Assembly: GCF_016545825.1 (NCBI RefSeq)
Contig: NC_052621.1
Coordinates: forward strand, 16,852,910 to 16,916,909
DNA: 64,000 bases
Source: Eucalyptus grandis
Taxonomy: Eukaryota; Streptophyta; Magnoliopsida; Myrtales; Myrtaceae
Direction: 5' to 3'
The notes below the pieces were generated by a model. That model worked only from the letters and a program-made list of their open reading frames with translations. It had not been told where the DNA came from and did no database searches. Below are positions 1-12,644 of the stretch, one piece after another (within the stretch, counting starts at the first letter, position 1; each line of letters opens with the position of its first letter). The position numbers and the translations under genes are program-made.

Positions 1-2776
1 TAGGTGTAGAAACAAATTTCCGAGATAAGTGTGCAACACTAATCAACAATAGATTATGAAAAGGAAATTAGACTCTTGTAACTAAAACGAGTTACAATCA
101 AAGTAAAAGAATGTAGGGAAGAGAATATGAACATAGCGTTTATGGTGGTTCAACTTAATCCAAGCTTACGTCCACTCTTCCACACTAACAACCCACCGGC
201 TGGATTTCACTATGAAATAAAAGAATTGTTACAGTAAAGCTCTTCCTTGATTCTACAGTGTAAAGACTCTACTACATTTCCTCAAGATCTCTCAAAGATA
301 TAGACTCTCTTTTGCATACAAGATTTTGCTCAACAATTTAACTGACTAAGAACAAGGAGCTTCAGACTTTGGAATTCTTCTATCGCGCACACACTCGAAC
401 AACTGGAACGTCTTCCTTATATACTCCTTCACGCCATCACACCCGTTGGCACTTACCAAAGGAATTCTTCTAATCTACCCGTTGGACAGAATCAATTCGG
501 AAGATTTTTGAGCTATTTAAGGAACATGACGATAGCCCATCAATCCTGCTCGCCCATACAATCAAGATCTAGGTTTCCATAAATAGAACCTTCCAAGTAT
601 ACTTCGCCAATCAACAGATCCAAAATCCCTGAATCAATCTTGATTTGAATAATGGATTCCGACATGCTATATCCAGCCAAGAGATTTTTTTTAGTCGACA
701 GAATCAAATCCTTAACAAAATACTTCATTTCGGATAAGCCTTCTTCGACGGTCTAGAAACTATCAATGAGAATAGACTTTGAGTCTTGAATCTGGCAGTC
801 CGGAGATCTTCAGACTTTGATAGAAGAGTCTGCAAGTCTTCAGACGAGACTATGGAAACGTTTTGTCAACTTCAGAACACTCAAGAAAGTTTTCTCCAAC
901 ACCACCAATCCAAGCTTTATCCAATCCATTTGCATTTTAATCAACTATATACAGAAACCCAGCAAGACCCAACCAACCCAACATCAATTGGACATCAAAA
1001 TGTTTATAAACAGAATGCAATAGGGACTAACCATCTATGGGTGGGTCAAGCATTCTATCAATCGGGTAGTGAGCATGCGGTCTGAAGAACCCGATAAACA
1101 TAATAGCTAACTATTCAAAATACAATATGACGTAGGATACTCAGCTGGACAATATAGTAGAGATAATTTGGCAAATCTGAGTTTAATTGGATACAAAATG
1201 ACCTGATGGTTCGACGTCGATACTTGGCTTCAATCAACAAGGTGAGACGATCCAGGAATTAATTACGGCTTACTTAATGGATAAAGACTCAACCTAGCAG
1301 CAGTGAGGTGATAACGTGCACAACAATGATTGGGTGGCTATGCTATGGTTCACATTCCTATGCCCTGAGTTCATTTCCATCAAACGCCGTGAAGCTCATT
1401 GGGTCCCTTTGTTTTCTTATTAATAAAAACATAACAGATATCAAAGACAAATCTGTAAGAAATATGACGGCATTTCCTGAGCATCACGGAGCAGGATATA
1501 CGACGGCAGAGCTAGAGATGCAACGGAAGATCAAATATAAGGCTGCCGGAGTCATCGTTGCCCCATTGGAATCGCAATCAATGGAGTGAATTGAGTCACG
1601 GTTGATTAAAAAGAACCGCAACGATGGTATAACTATGAGCCAACATCAAATTGCTAGAGAAACTGATGCGAGACAGCGGGGACTAGGGAACAATTATCTT
1701 TAAGATTGTTGGAAAAATATTAAAATACATAAAACAATAATGACTATCAGAAATACATTACAAAATATTAGAAAATAAGATTAAATGTTTGTAGAGTGCA
1801 AGCACTGTCTTTAAGGATAATTCTGACTTTGGGAGTATGAAACTCGGTACGTAAGGCTTAGCAGTTATCCTTTAAGATACAACAGACCCTCTTCTATACT
1901 CCACATTGAATATTAGAAGGAAACATAACAACTTTTGTATATAGCCCAACACAAAGAAAATGAAAGATATGAGAACGTATTGTATCATCAAAGATTATGG
2001 TTTGACATTTAATCTATTTTTAAATAAGAGAAATAGAGAGCCATTAGGAAACCGTTATAAATCAATTGGTAATTAAAATGATGATCGTTATAAAATAATG
2101 AAGAGCTTATAAAGTAATAAATCAAAAGTTATAAAGCCGACCGTTATACGGCCCTTAGTAGAAAACTCTTACATGGCCATTAGAAAGCGGTTATACAACT
2201 ATTATAAAACCGTTACGAAAATGATGACTTTGTTATAATTTCTAATAAATATTACAAAACTGCTGAAATATCCAACACATTTAACTTTTTTATGAGAAAA
2301 ATTCTCTTCCTTCCAACAAGTATGCATTCTTGACGACCAAAAAAAAAGTATGCATTCTTTTTTTTTTTTTTTTTATGAGAAGTATGCATTCTTGACAACC
2401 CACAATTAAACCTGTTAAAATCGGTCCAAAACCCATTTAATAATCAAAAAGTATTTAAATGAGTCATAACAAATTCTGTAAGTCAACGTAAATGAATTTA
2501 CAAAATAGATAGGCCAAAACAAGGGTTTATAAATGGGTACATTGTGAACCTGTCTACAACCCACTTGGCCAAGGTGGTGGATTGGTTGCTAGAGGTGGTG
2601 GCGACCCTCGGGCGGGTTTCTCAAGGCAGGCTGAGTCTGTGAGGGGCGCTCGCCTTTGCCTTTCAGGTGCTCCGTCACCTTAGTCAACTTCATGAGGAAC
2701 GCGGCACTTGAGCTAGATTCTCTCTCTTTAGAGTCGCCATCATTGCATCCTTTGCACGGCACAGAGCTGCCGTTGA
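1..2776. other. Intergenic AT-rich DNA without a recognisable gene
   Basis: No open frame here resembles a family I know. The longest, at 1308-1589 (+, 93 codons), has no recognisable motif and no intron context, so I do not call it a gene. Positions 120-330 look like a decayed LTR fragment of copia type, with text similar to other plant LTR leader regions, but no partner LTR is visible. Positions 2040-2240 hold a cluster of TTATAAA motifs. Positions 2330-2400 hold three copies of a GTATGCATTCTT word around poly(A) and poly(T) runs. Confidence 0.5.
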
Positions 2777-2781
2777 TGATC

Positions 2782-3432
2782 TGATGTGGACATCGAGTCA
2801 TATCGAGGAGGAGGTGCTAGGGACCCATTGTCTATTCCTACTCTTTAGTTCGATTACTCGAGCGCGGGCCAAGCAATTCAAGCAAGCTGTTGGCGTCATG
2901 GTTTGTGATCTTTGGCGTGAAGATGATCTTGGATCAAATCTTGAAGAATCTTGGAAATCTTGGTGCAATTTAATTATCTTGTCACCAAATAATTGACCAA
3001 GTCAATTTTATATATATATATATTCTTGTTTAAGAATATTCTAAAATAGGAATATTTTAGAATATAACGCATTAGATTTTTAGGGTTGGTTTTTAGGGTT
3101 TGTGTAGCAGCCTATATAAAGGATTTGCCAAATGTCTTTGGGGACAGATATATTTTATTTTTGAGGAAAAGAATTGAGAGGTTCTCTTTTTTACAGTTCT
3201 TTTGAGGACTTGACCTAATCAAGATTCTCTTGTGGCAGTCAATTCGACTTATCGAGCGAGATAGCGAATTCTTTCACTCGTGGCATCTATAACGTTGGTT
3301 GGTTGACACGTGTTCGTCAATAGGTCACGTTCATACCGAGGTTGCCAATCACAGGTTTGATTGGAGGTCGAGGTTTGCAATTCTCACCATCTGAGCCTTT
3401 GTAGAACGATCCTTCTGCAACGATTCACATCA
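2782..3432 (+). repeat. 5' LTR of the Ty3-type element
   Basis: This is the direct repeat of 8663-9302, starting TG and ending CA. A TATA-like CTATATAAAGG at about 3111 probably marks the promoter. It has a longer (TA)n run near 3010 than the 3' copy. The first 210 bases carry a degraded copy of the C-terminal pol extension that is read through in the 3' LTR. Confidence 0.95.
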
Positions 3433-3435
3433 GTT

Positions 3436-3449
3436 TGGTATCAGAGCCA
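3436..3449 (+). other. Primer binding site, tRNA-iMet type
   Basis: TGGTATCAGAGCCA starts three bases after the 5' LTR. It is the usual plant sequence complementary to the 3' end of initiator methionine tRNA and primes minus-strand DNA synthesis. Confidence 0.9.
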
Positions 3450-4122
3450 AATTCTACAAGGTCTATTTATCTTTAATTTTCTATTGATATTCAGCAATTT
3501 GAGATTTATTGAGTTAGGGTTTCGGTTCTAGTTAATTTTGGGATCCGATTGCTTTTGTGCTTCCATACGTAGTTGTTTGCTGTTAGTTTTAAATTTTCTT
3601 TTCTAGCATCTTAAATTGTATCTGAGTTCATCAAAAAAAAAAAAGAAGAAGAAAAGAAAACGCACAAAAAAAAAAAAAGTGTGCAAGAGAAAAAAAAAAA
3701 CAGATTCGGCAAAAATAAAATTAGCCGAACAAAAAAAAAATCAAGAAGGCGACTCGTTTGTTAGTAGACCAAATTGAAACAAAATCAGTAGTGATTTGCG
3801 TTTCAATTGGAATTTTGAAAGTTGTACTTGTTGGTTTGAAATTGTTACTTGCTGAAACAAAATCAATAGTGACCTAATCTTGTTTGATTAGTTTGATTGA
3901 TTGTCGTGAGGGGGTTGCGAGACAGGTTTTGAGTCCAATAAAGAGCTTGTGAAAAGAGAATATGAGAGGAAAAAGGCAATAGTGTGTAAGCTTAATTGAG
4001 GGTGGAAAAAGTCTAGACTTGAGTTAAACACAAGAGGAGTGACAAACATCTCGAGAGAAACATGTGAGGGAGCGATTGGTGAGGATTTTTTTTAGACTAA
4101 CGTTTACTTGCAGGTCTAAAAT

Positions 4123-5336
4123 ATGTCGCGCGAAGAAAGCGTGAATCAACGGGAGGTTGACCCCATACGAAGGGATGAAGCACTCGTGGAAAGCATCCAG
4201 CAATTGAGGGTCGTAGTGGAGGAGCTTAGTGGCCGAATGATGGGAAATGGCATGAGGGTTGATGGTGACCGAGAGATACCCCAAGGAAGGCCACAACATT
4301 AGCGAGATAGAAGGCAACGGCAATATGATGATGATGAGGCCGACATGGAGGATGATCGAGATGCTCAATTTGAAAGGTGGAATGGAGGCCAAAGGTTTAG
4401 ACACCGAGGAGATGATGAACTTGGCAACATCAAGATGAAGATTCCTTCCTTCCAAGGGAAGAATGATCCTGATGCGTATCTAGAGTGGGAGAAACGCATG
4501 GAGATGGTATTTGATTGCCAACGATACTCCGAGCTCAAAAGGTAAAAATTGCAGCTGTTGAATTTACTGATTATGCTATAATTTGGTGGGATCAACTTGT
4601 GACTAGTAGGAGGCGCAATGGTGAAAGACCAATAGAGACGTGGGATGAGATGAAAGCGGTGATGAGGAGGCGTTTTGTGCCAAGTCATTACCATCGAGAT
4701 TTGTTTCAAAAGTTACAAAACCTCACATAAGGCAATAAGAGCGTGGAAGAGTATCACAAGGAGATGGAGATTGCCATGATCCGTGCTAATGTGATGGAGG
4801 ATCGTGAGGCCACAATGTCAAGATTTTTGAGTGGTTTGAGCCGAGACATAGCAAGGGTGGTAGAGCTGCAACACTATGTTGAATTGGAAGAATTGGTGGA
4901 CAAAGCCATCAAAGTTGAGCGGCAATTGAAGTTGGACCGAAATCACAAGAGTGGAGGAGCTTCAAATCAAAATTGGAGATCCAATTGGAAGAGAGATGAG
5001 AAGCCAAATTGGAGAGGAAACAACACCAAAACTGAAACTTCAAAGGAGAAGGAGAGGGACGGTAAAGTTGGAACGAATCCAGTTTCAGGTAAAACCGAAA
5101 ATCCTAACACTAGAACTCGTGAAATTAAATATTTTAAGTGTTTGGGCAGGGGTCATATGGCGAATCAATGCCCTAATAGGAGGGTGATGATCATGATTGG
5201 ACATGGTGTTATTGAGTCTGAAAGTGAAAGGGAAGAAGATGATGATGAGATGCCACCATTGGAGGATTGTAGTGATGGAGAAGTGGCTATAAAAGGAGAC
5301 TTATTGGTGGTTAGGCGTTCTCGAGTGTGCAAGTAA
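4123..5336 (+). pseudogene. gag of the Ty3-type element, broken
   Basis: Encodes the capsid/nucleocapsid precursor. The ATG at 4123 opens a frame that is stopped by TAG at 4300 (codon 60). A single-base deletion near 4535 shifts the frame, and TAA at 4728 stops it again. The last part (4743-5336) is open. The middle matches the retrotransposon gag capsid domain, for example WWDQL and RRRFVP. The zinc knuckle near 5130-5170 reads Y-F-K-C-...-H-...-C, so the first zinc-binding Cys has become Tyr. A further one-base loss near 5322 probably separates gag from pol, which in relatives is one long frame. Confidence 0.9.
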
Positions 5337-8300
5337 AGGAGGAGGAGCATCACCAACAAAGAGATAATTTGTTTCATACAAGGTGTGTGGTGAATGGTAA
5401 GATCTGTAGTATGATAATTGATGGAGGTAGTTGTGCGAATGTGGCAAGTTGCATTATGGTGGATAAGTTGCGCTTGAAGACAACAAAGCACCCTAGGCCT
5501 TATAGACTTCAATGGTTAAATGATAGTGGTGAGGTGAAAGTATCAAAGCAAGTTCGAATTCCATTTGAGATAGGGAGATATAAGGAAGAGGTAAAGTGTA
5601 ATGTTGTACCTATGCAAGCGGGTCATATCTTACTTGGAAGACCATGGCAATATGATCGAAAGGTACATCATGATGGGTATACTAATCGTTATTCATTGAT
5701 GATGAATCAAAAGACTTATACCTTGGTACCAATGACACCTAGTGAGGTGTATCAAGATCAACTAAAGTTACAACAAGAAGCCGAGAGAGAGAGGAAAGGT
5801 GAGAAATTCGAGGGCTTGTGTGGTGTGTCTGAGATGCAAGGAAAAGGAGAGGCCGAGAGAAAGATTGTGGTAAAAACCGAGGGAAAAGAAGAGAGGAAAG
5901 AAAAGAGGCAAAATAATTTTTATGCAAAATCAAGTGAAGTGAGGAGAGCTTTAGTTCTAGATCGACCAATGCTTGTACTTGTGTACAAGGAGGTTTTATT
6001 TTCTACTAATGATCTTGACCCAAGTTTGCCTAGTCCTATTGTATCTTTATTGCAGGAATTTGAAGATGTCTTTCCTGATGAACTTCCTGGAGGGATACCA
6101 CCGATTCAAGGCATAGAACATCAAATTGACTTGATTCCCGGTGCGCCATTACCTAATCGACCCGCATATCGAAGCAATCCCAATGAGACAAAGGAACTTC
6201 AGCGGCAAGTTAGCGAACTATTGGAACGGGGGTATGTGAGAGAGAGTCTTAGCCCGTGCGCCATCCCTATTTTGTTAGTGCCAAAGAAGGATGGAACTTG
6301 GCGAATGTGTGTCGATTGCCGAGCAATCAATAATATTACGGTAAAGTATCGACATCTTATTCCTAGGTTAGATGACATGTTGGATGAGTTGCATAGTTCT
6401 TGCGTTTTCACTAAGATCGATTTGAAAAGTGGCTATCATCAAATTAGGATGAAAGAAGGTGATAAATGGAAAACTGCATTTAAGACCAAGTATGGATTAT
6501 ATGAGTGGTTAGTAATGCCATTTGGATTAACTAATGCACCGAGCACGTTTATGCGACTTATGAATCATGTTTTGCGTGCTTTTATTGGTCTATTCATGGT
6601 TGTCTATTTCGATGACATCTTAATTTATAGCCGAAGTCCTGATGACCATATTGAGCATGTGCGAGTTGTCTTGCAAGTTTTAAGGGCCGAGCAATTATAC
6701 GCTAATCTAAAGAAGTGCTCTTTTGTTACCAACAAATTAGTATTTCTAGGATTTGTTGTTAGTGCTAATGGTATACAGGTTGATGAAGAAAAGGTTAAAG
6801 CAATCCGTGAATGGCCAACGCCTAAGACCATAGGAGAGGTGCGTAGCTTTCATGGATTGGCGAGTTTTTATCGACGATTTGTGAGAAATTTTAGCACTAT
6901 TGCCGCACCATTAACTGAGGTAATCAAGAAGCGCGTGGGTTTCACGTGGGGAGAAGAGCAAGAGAAAGCATTTAATCTGCTAAAAGATAAGTTAACTAAT
7001 GCTCCTTTATTTTCTTTGCCGAATTTCAGTACTACTTTTGAGATAGAGTGCGATGCTTCTGGTATAGGAATTGGAGCCGTGTTGATGCAAGGAGGGCGTC
7101 CCATAGCTTATTTCAGCGAAAAAATGAGTGGAGCAACATTGAATTATCCTACCTATGATAAGGAGATGTATGCTTTAGTGCGAGCTTTGGAGACTTGGCA
7201 ACATTATTTATGGCCAAAGGAGTTTGTGATCCACACCGACCATGAGACCTTGAAGTACTTGAAAGGACAATAAAAGTTGAGTAAAATACATGCCAAATGG
7301 ATGGAGTTCATTGAGACTTTTCCATATGTGATCAAGTACAAGAAAGGTAAGGAAAATGTGGTAGCCGATGCACTTTCTCGAAGGTATGCGATTCTAACTA
7401 TTTTAGAAGCAAAGTGTCTAGGTTTTGAGCATATCAAGGGCTTATATATTGATGATCATGACTTTGGGAGAGTCTATGAAGCATGTGAACACGCTGCATT
7501 TGATAAATTTTATAGGCATGAAGGTTATCTTTTTCGTGAAAACAAACTATGTTTGCCTAAGTGTTCTTTGCGTGAATTGTTGGTGCGAGAAGCGCATAGT
7601 GGTGGTTTAATGGGGCATTTTGGCATTAATAAGACTTATGAAGTGTTGTATGAACATTTTTATTGGCCACATATGAAGAGAGATGTCACACGTGTTTGTG
7701 AGAGATGCATTGCTTGTAAGCAATCGAAGTCTACAACTAAACCACATGGCTTATATATACCATTACCTATTCCAACGCATCCTTGGATTGATATTTCTAT
7801 GGATTTTGTGTTAGGATTGCCTAGGTCTAAGTATGGTAGAGATTCTATTTATGTTGTTGTTGATCGGTTTTCAAAGATGGCTCATTTTATACCTTGTCAT
7901 AAAACTGATGATGCATCTCATATTGCTAATTTGTTCTTTAAGGAGGTTGTACGTTTGCATGGCATGCCTAGATCGATTGTTTCAGATCGAGATTCTAAAT
8001 TTCTTAGCTACTTTTGGAAAACAATGTGAAAAAAACTAGGAACACGGTTGTTATTTTCTACTACTTGTCATCCACAGACCGATGGTCAAACTGAGGTAGT
8101 TAATAGAACTTTAGGGGTATTGTTGCATGCTATTATTAAAAGAACATAAAATCTTGGGAAGATTGTCTGCCACATGTTGAATTTGCATATAATAGGAGCA
8201 TGCATTCTGCTACTAAATTTACACCATTTGAGGTTGTCTATGGTTTTAATCCATTAACTCCGTTAGATTTAACCCATTTACCTGTTGATAAGCGTGTGGA

Positions 8301-8873
8301 TTTAGATGGAGCAAAGAAAGCTGAATTTGTCAAGGCGTTACATGAGAAGACGCGCACAAATATTGAGCGCAAGACTGAGCAATATGCAAGGCAAGCTAAC
8401 AAAGGGCGCAAGGAAGTGGTGTTTGAACCTAGCGATTGGGTTTGGGTTCATATGCGCAAAGAGAGATTTCCTGAGCAGCGACATTCTAAGTTATTACCGC
8501 GGGGGATGGACCATTCATGGTTTTGGAAAGAGTTAACAATAATGCTTACAAGCTTGATCTTCCAGGTAAGTATGACGTTAGTGCCACATTTAATGTTTCT
8601 GACTTGACTCTTTTTTATGCCAGTGATGATTTGAGGACAAATCCTTTGCACGGGGGAGGGAATGATGTGGACATCGAGTCATATCGAGGAGGAGGTGCTA
8701 GGGACCCATTGTCTATTCCTACCGGTTCGATTACTCGAGCGCGGGCCAAACAATTCAGGCAAGCTGTTGGTGTCATGGTTCATGATCTTTGGCGTGAAGA
8801 TGACCTTGGATCAAATCTTGAAGAATCTTGGAAATCTTGGTGCAATTTAATTATCTTGTCACCAAATAATTGA
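5327..8873 (+). pseudogene. pol of the Ty3-type element (PR-RT-RNase H-IN), broken
   Basis: Domains in order: aspartic protease with IIDGGS (5415 region); reverse transcriptase with catalytic YFDD (about 6605-6616); RNase H with CDAS and HTDH (7050-7250); integrase zinc finger H-H-C-C (7590-7720) and DD-E core (second Asp in VSDRDSKF at about 7980, Glu in GQTEV near 8090). TAA at 7271 and TGA at 8027 interrupt it. One-base deletions near 8139 and 8500 shift the frame. From 8517 the frame runs 211 bases into the 3' LTR and stops at 8873. This tail holds a basic SITRARAKQF motif. All four stops in gag-pol fit C-to-T changes on one strand or the other. Confidence 0.93.
8652..8662 (+). other. Polypurine tract of the Ty3-type element
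   Basis: GGGGGAGGGAA lies directly before the 3' LTR and would prime plus-strand synthesis. It lies inside the pol reading frame, encoding part of the HGGGN region. Confidence 0.85.
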
Positions 8874-9302
8874 CCAAGTCAATCTATATATATTCTTGTT
8901 CAAGAATATTCTAAAATAGGAATATTTTAGAATATAACGCATTAGATTTTTAGGGTTGGTTTTTAGGGTTTGTGTGGCAGCCTATATAAAGGATTTGCCA
9001 AATTTCTTTGGGGATAGATATATTTTATTTTTGAGGAAAAGAATTGAGAGGTTCTCTTTTTTACTGTTCTTTTGAGGACTTGACCTAATCAAGATTCTCT
9101 TGTGGCAGTCAATTCGACTTATCGAGCGAGATAACGAAATTTTTCGCTCGTGGCGTCTATAACGTTGGTTGGTTGACACGTGTTCGTCAATAGGTCACAT
9201 TCATACCGAGGTTGCCAATAACAGGTTTGATTGGAGGTCGAAATTTGCAATTCACACCATCTGGGCCTTCGTAGAACGATCCTTCTGCAACGATTCACAT
9301 CA
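8663..9302 (+). repeat. 3' LTR of the Ty3-type element
   Basis: Direct repeat of 2782-3432. It is followed by TGATC, the copy of the target site duplication. The first part encodes the end of pol. Confidence 0.95.
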
Positions 9303-9307
9303 TGATC

Positions 9308-10186
9308 GAACGACGATGCTGTGACTGTTCGAGGAGAGCTTGTTATTTGAATTATCGGCTCGATTTTGGTCTCTGGTTACAATGTGGAGCCTCTGATTTA
9401 TTATCAGTATCCTCCGTCTACATTGATACAAGCCATTCTAGAAGTGCCGACCAGGTACTCGACGAAATTCCCAAGAGAGAGGAAGAGACGCAGCCGATTC
9501 GCTTCATTTTGCTTAAATCGATTTCGAAGCTCACTTCACTTATTGCACCTGCAACTGCTGGTCTATCAGCCTGTAATTTCCAACTCTCTGGTTTCTCTCG
9601 GAACTTTTCTTTTGCTGTTCATGGTGTCGGACTCTCATTAGATGTCAGGTCGTTTCCTTTTCTACACGGTCTTGTATTGATTTTACTTGACATGGCTTGG
9701 GTTGTTTCTAAGCTTTCTTTTTTATGAATGTATTATTAAGATTATTGAATTGTTACTTTATATTGTTTGTACGGTATTAGAACTGCATAATCAGTAATGA
9801 AAACCGAAAAATATCTCATCAAATAATGTATCATTAAATGGGCATTAATAAATATATTAAGATCTCGTTTATGTTTAAACCAAAATCAAAGTTTGAACCC
9901 ATTTCATGATTTGTGGATGCCCTGGGCTAGACTTTCATCAACTCATGCCCCGATCCATAACTCGACCCTAAGCTCCCTCGCAACCTCGACATGCCAATCC
10001 ATGGAGCCATTTATTCTTCAAAGTGAATAATATGAAGAGAAAAGTGCTAAAAATGAATCTTGAGATGGGTCAGGTATGGATCAACATATTTGTATTGCAA
10101 ATAAATTGGTCATGAACGTGTAAATATGTCAAATTGGATCAGACCAATTATGGCCTAGCCAGGCCCGTCCAATTGATAGATCTACC
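9308..10186. other. Intergenic, no recognised gene
   Basis: An open frame at 9302-9727 (+) starts in the LTR end and has no family resemblance. The missing first exons of the PI-PLC pseudogene to the right would be expected here, but I could not find them. Confidence 0.4.
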
Positions 10187-11570
10187 CACAAAGCATATGA
10201 TATTGATGGAGAGCCACTCCACACACCTGTACCAAGAGTGACGTTTGCAAATCAAGAGGATACCATCACTCAACAGCTTACTTTTTAGTTTTTCCTCATT
10301 GATCTCAATTTAATGTCGCCAGTGGCATTGTTCCATTTCCAGAATGGAGTTCGAGAATTGATGCTATGATTTTGAAGGATAAGTGTGGTTGTGCCCTTCT
10401 TTAAAGTCAATGTCATCACTACAACTCATTTGTAGGTACTCTGTCCTTAAACTGATAGTTTTTTGTCCACTTTGTGCTTTATTATTTTCCTCTTCTCATA
10501 GAAAATTTTTCTATTCTTGCTTCACATAACTTCTTGGTGCACCTCAAATGCTGAGGATCCTTGTTTGCCACGGAGGAACCAGTACTAGACACTCTCAAGG
10601 AAATTGAAGCTCTACTATCTGACCCAGCGGACATATTCACTTTGTAATCGAGGACTACATTCAGGCACCAAATGGATTGACAAAGGTCTTTTTACAGGTG
10701 TTGGCTTGATGAAATACTGGTTTCCGGTATCAAACATGCCTAAGAACAGTCAAGATTGGCCACTAATTAGAGACATGGTGGCTAATAGCCAGCGGCTGCT
10801 CGTGTTTTCTTCTATTCAGTTGAAGGAACAGAGGGAAAGGATTGCTTATCAGTGGAATTACATGGTTGAGAATCAATGTATGTGCATAGTCAAAGATACC
10901 AGAGAGAATCTTCTCGGCTATTTGGCCCAAATTTTTCAAACACGACTCATCGTTGACATGTTGTATGTTATTTAATTAGTAATTTGCAGATGGCGATGGT
11001 GGAATGCAAGGAGGAAGCTGTCTAAACAGAGCTGAATCGGCTCCTCTTGATGACAGGAGCAACTTCCGGTCTGTGCCCATCAAGCAACTCGGTTGTGAGA
11101 ACAACTTGGGCGACCTCATTGACATGCCTTGTTCTTGTTATGGCCCAGCCAGCATCAGATGGGCTAATTTTGTCGCTGTTGATTTTTATAAGGTACAAGT
11201 TCTTGAATCTTCTCAATGCTTTTCCCTGTCTATACACCCTTCTGAAATTTAAGGAAGTATCAGGGATATCGTCTTTTCCTTGTATATACTAGTTGACACA
11301 CTTGCAGATAGTACACACCTTGGGCTCATGCTCTTCTTTGAGCTAGATTGACATGCCTAGAAGTCGATTATAGTAATATTAATATTGCCTGACCAAATTG
11401 CTCGATAGATTTAAACCTGCATTTTTCAGAATGAAAAAGTTTTGGAAAAGCATTGACACTGGAAGGTCTTTGCTTTTATGCAGAGGAGCGAGGGAGGAGG
11501 ATCATTCCAAGCAGTAGACACTCTAAATGGGAAGCTGCTATGTGGATGTGACGATGTGCAGGCGGGCGTG
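10187..11570 (+). pseudogene. PI-PLC X domain-containing protein, broken gene
   Basis: The exon pieces match, in order, the plant GPI-anchored PI-PLC X-domain family (Arabidopsis At5g67130-like). Exon remnants lie at about 10187-10276 (PRVTFANQEDTITQQ), 10343-10400 (NGVRELM), 10575-10880 (GLMKYWFPVSNMPKN, then LLVFSSIQ and AYQWNYMVENQ), 10990-11192 (GGSCLNRAESAPLDD to WANFVAVDFYK) and 11484-11570 (RSEGGGSFQAVDTLNGKLLC). Intron borders of the last two exons are still GT-AG. Lesions: a deletion and stop in exon 2, frameshifts near 10645 and 10690, a lost donor after exon 1 (CAGCTT), and loss of about ten codons in the 10990 exon. The N-terminal signal and Cys-rich exons are absent. It is not a functional gene. 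Confidence 0.85.
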
Positions 11571-12640
11571 GTAAGTTAAACTTGAGATGCTGTTCTATTT
11601 CTCTGAAGCAAGAAGAATGTTCTCTTCTCAATGTTGGCATTACGGTGGATGCGTGATCCTTGTCAAAAGGTCGAGTCAGCCGGGTTCGACTTCTGGGGCG
11701 TGCTCTCCATAGAAAACAAAAATATCCTGATTAGAACAAAGGGAACTACAACAACTTTTGCAACTAGGAACGGAAAAATGCACATTGCAATTCATGCCGA
11801 GCCTGCAACAAATAAGGAAATAAGTTCAATTTTGCTACCTTTTTTTATGTAAGACTACAGTGATACAGTCGGAATAGCGGATACCTACCAATCAAGAGAA
11901 TTGAAATGGAATTATATCTCTTTAGCGCAATACCGGCAAAAGAGAAAGCTCCGAAGGTAGTATACATTTTTCCGTTTCTCATGCCCTGCAGATTGAGTTT
12001 GTTCTTTTTTAGATGGTACTTGTTTCTGTTCCCTTGCTTCTTGACATGAGAAGGGTCTATCCTAGTAAAAGTTCTTCGTAAGACGTGGGTCTCAATGCTA
12101 GGCATGGTAAGACTAGTTTACAAATTCTGTATACTAAATGTTGTGGCATTCTGCAAGTAGCCAATTAAATAATTGGGCATATTCAATGGCCAATAACAAT
12201 TTGCCACGTCATTTAGTATGATCAATTTTAGCAAATCTAGCATTTCTCCTCGCTATTTCTCATACAAGAGTTCATTTGTTTCGAGCAAAACTATTTTCGG
12301 AAATTTGTTCTCCAACTTTTGGATGTTTGGATGATGGAAAACTAATCAATATGTATAAAATGTTTTCCATGGACTAAACTAAATAAGAAGTTTAGATTGA
12401 GGGAAAACGACTTCATTTTTAGTAAAAAGGAAATTACTTTCATAAATGGAAACTAACATTTTCATTGAAAATGATTTTAAAGAAAATATTTTTCTTTATT
12501 ATAAATTTTTTTAGTGAAACATACGCGCAAATATGTGTTGAGTTGGTCTCAAAGAATAGTTTTCGGTGTTAGAACTTGAAAACCTTATGCTTGTGGTTGG
12601 CCAAGGCCCAAGGGCTTCTGGTAGGCTGTTTGGGAATCTA
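11571..12640. other. Intergenic, no recognised gene
   Basis: Follows the PI-PLC pseudogene. The expected C-terminal exon with the CGCDDV-to-C-terminus region was not found beyond 11570. Positions 12250-12540 are AT-rich with words such as GGAAAACGACTTC that also occur in the MITE-like element at 17242, so this may be a decayed relative. Confidence 0.35.
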
Positions 12641-12644
12641 TCAG

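Larger units (their letters stand above)
2782..9302 (+). mobile_element. Ty3-type LTR retrotransposon, full length but inactivated
   Basis: The element has two LTRs (651 and 640 bp) that begin TGATGTGG and end CACATCA. It has a tRNA-iMet-type primer binding site, a purine tract, and gag-pol order PR-RT-RNaseH-IN, which is the Ty3 order. A perfect 5-bp target duplication TGATC lies at 2777-2781 and 9303-9307. By eye the two LTRs differ at about 26 of 640 aligned bases (near 4%) plus two small indels, so insertion is of moderate age. The coding region has four in-frame stops and about four single-base frameshifts, so this copy cannot encode its proteins. The clade is uncertain. No classical chromodomain is visible, but the pol frame runs into the 3' LTR as in CRM-like elements. 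Confidence 0.96.

Noticed and set aside
1308..1589. 93-codon frame in the left intergenic region
   Set aside because: No motif, no homologous family recognised, and no supporting neighbours.
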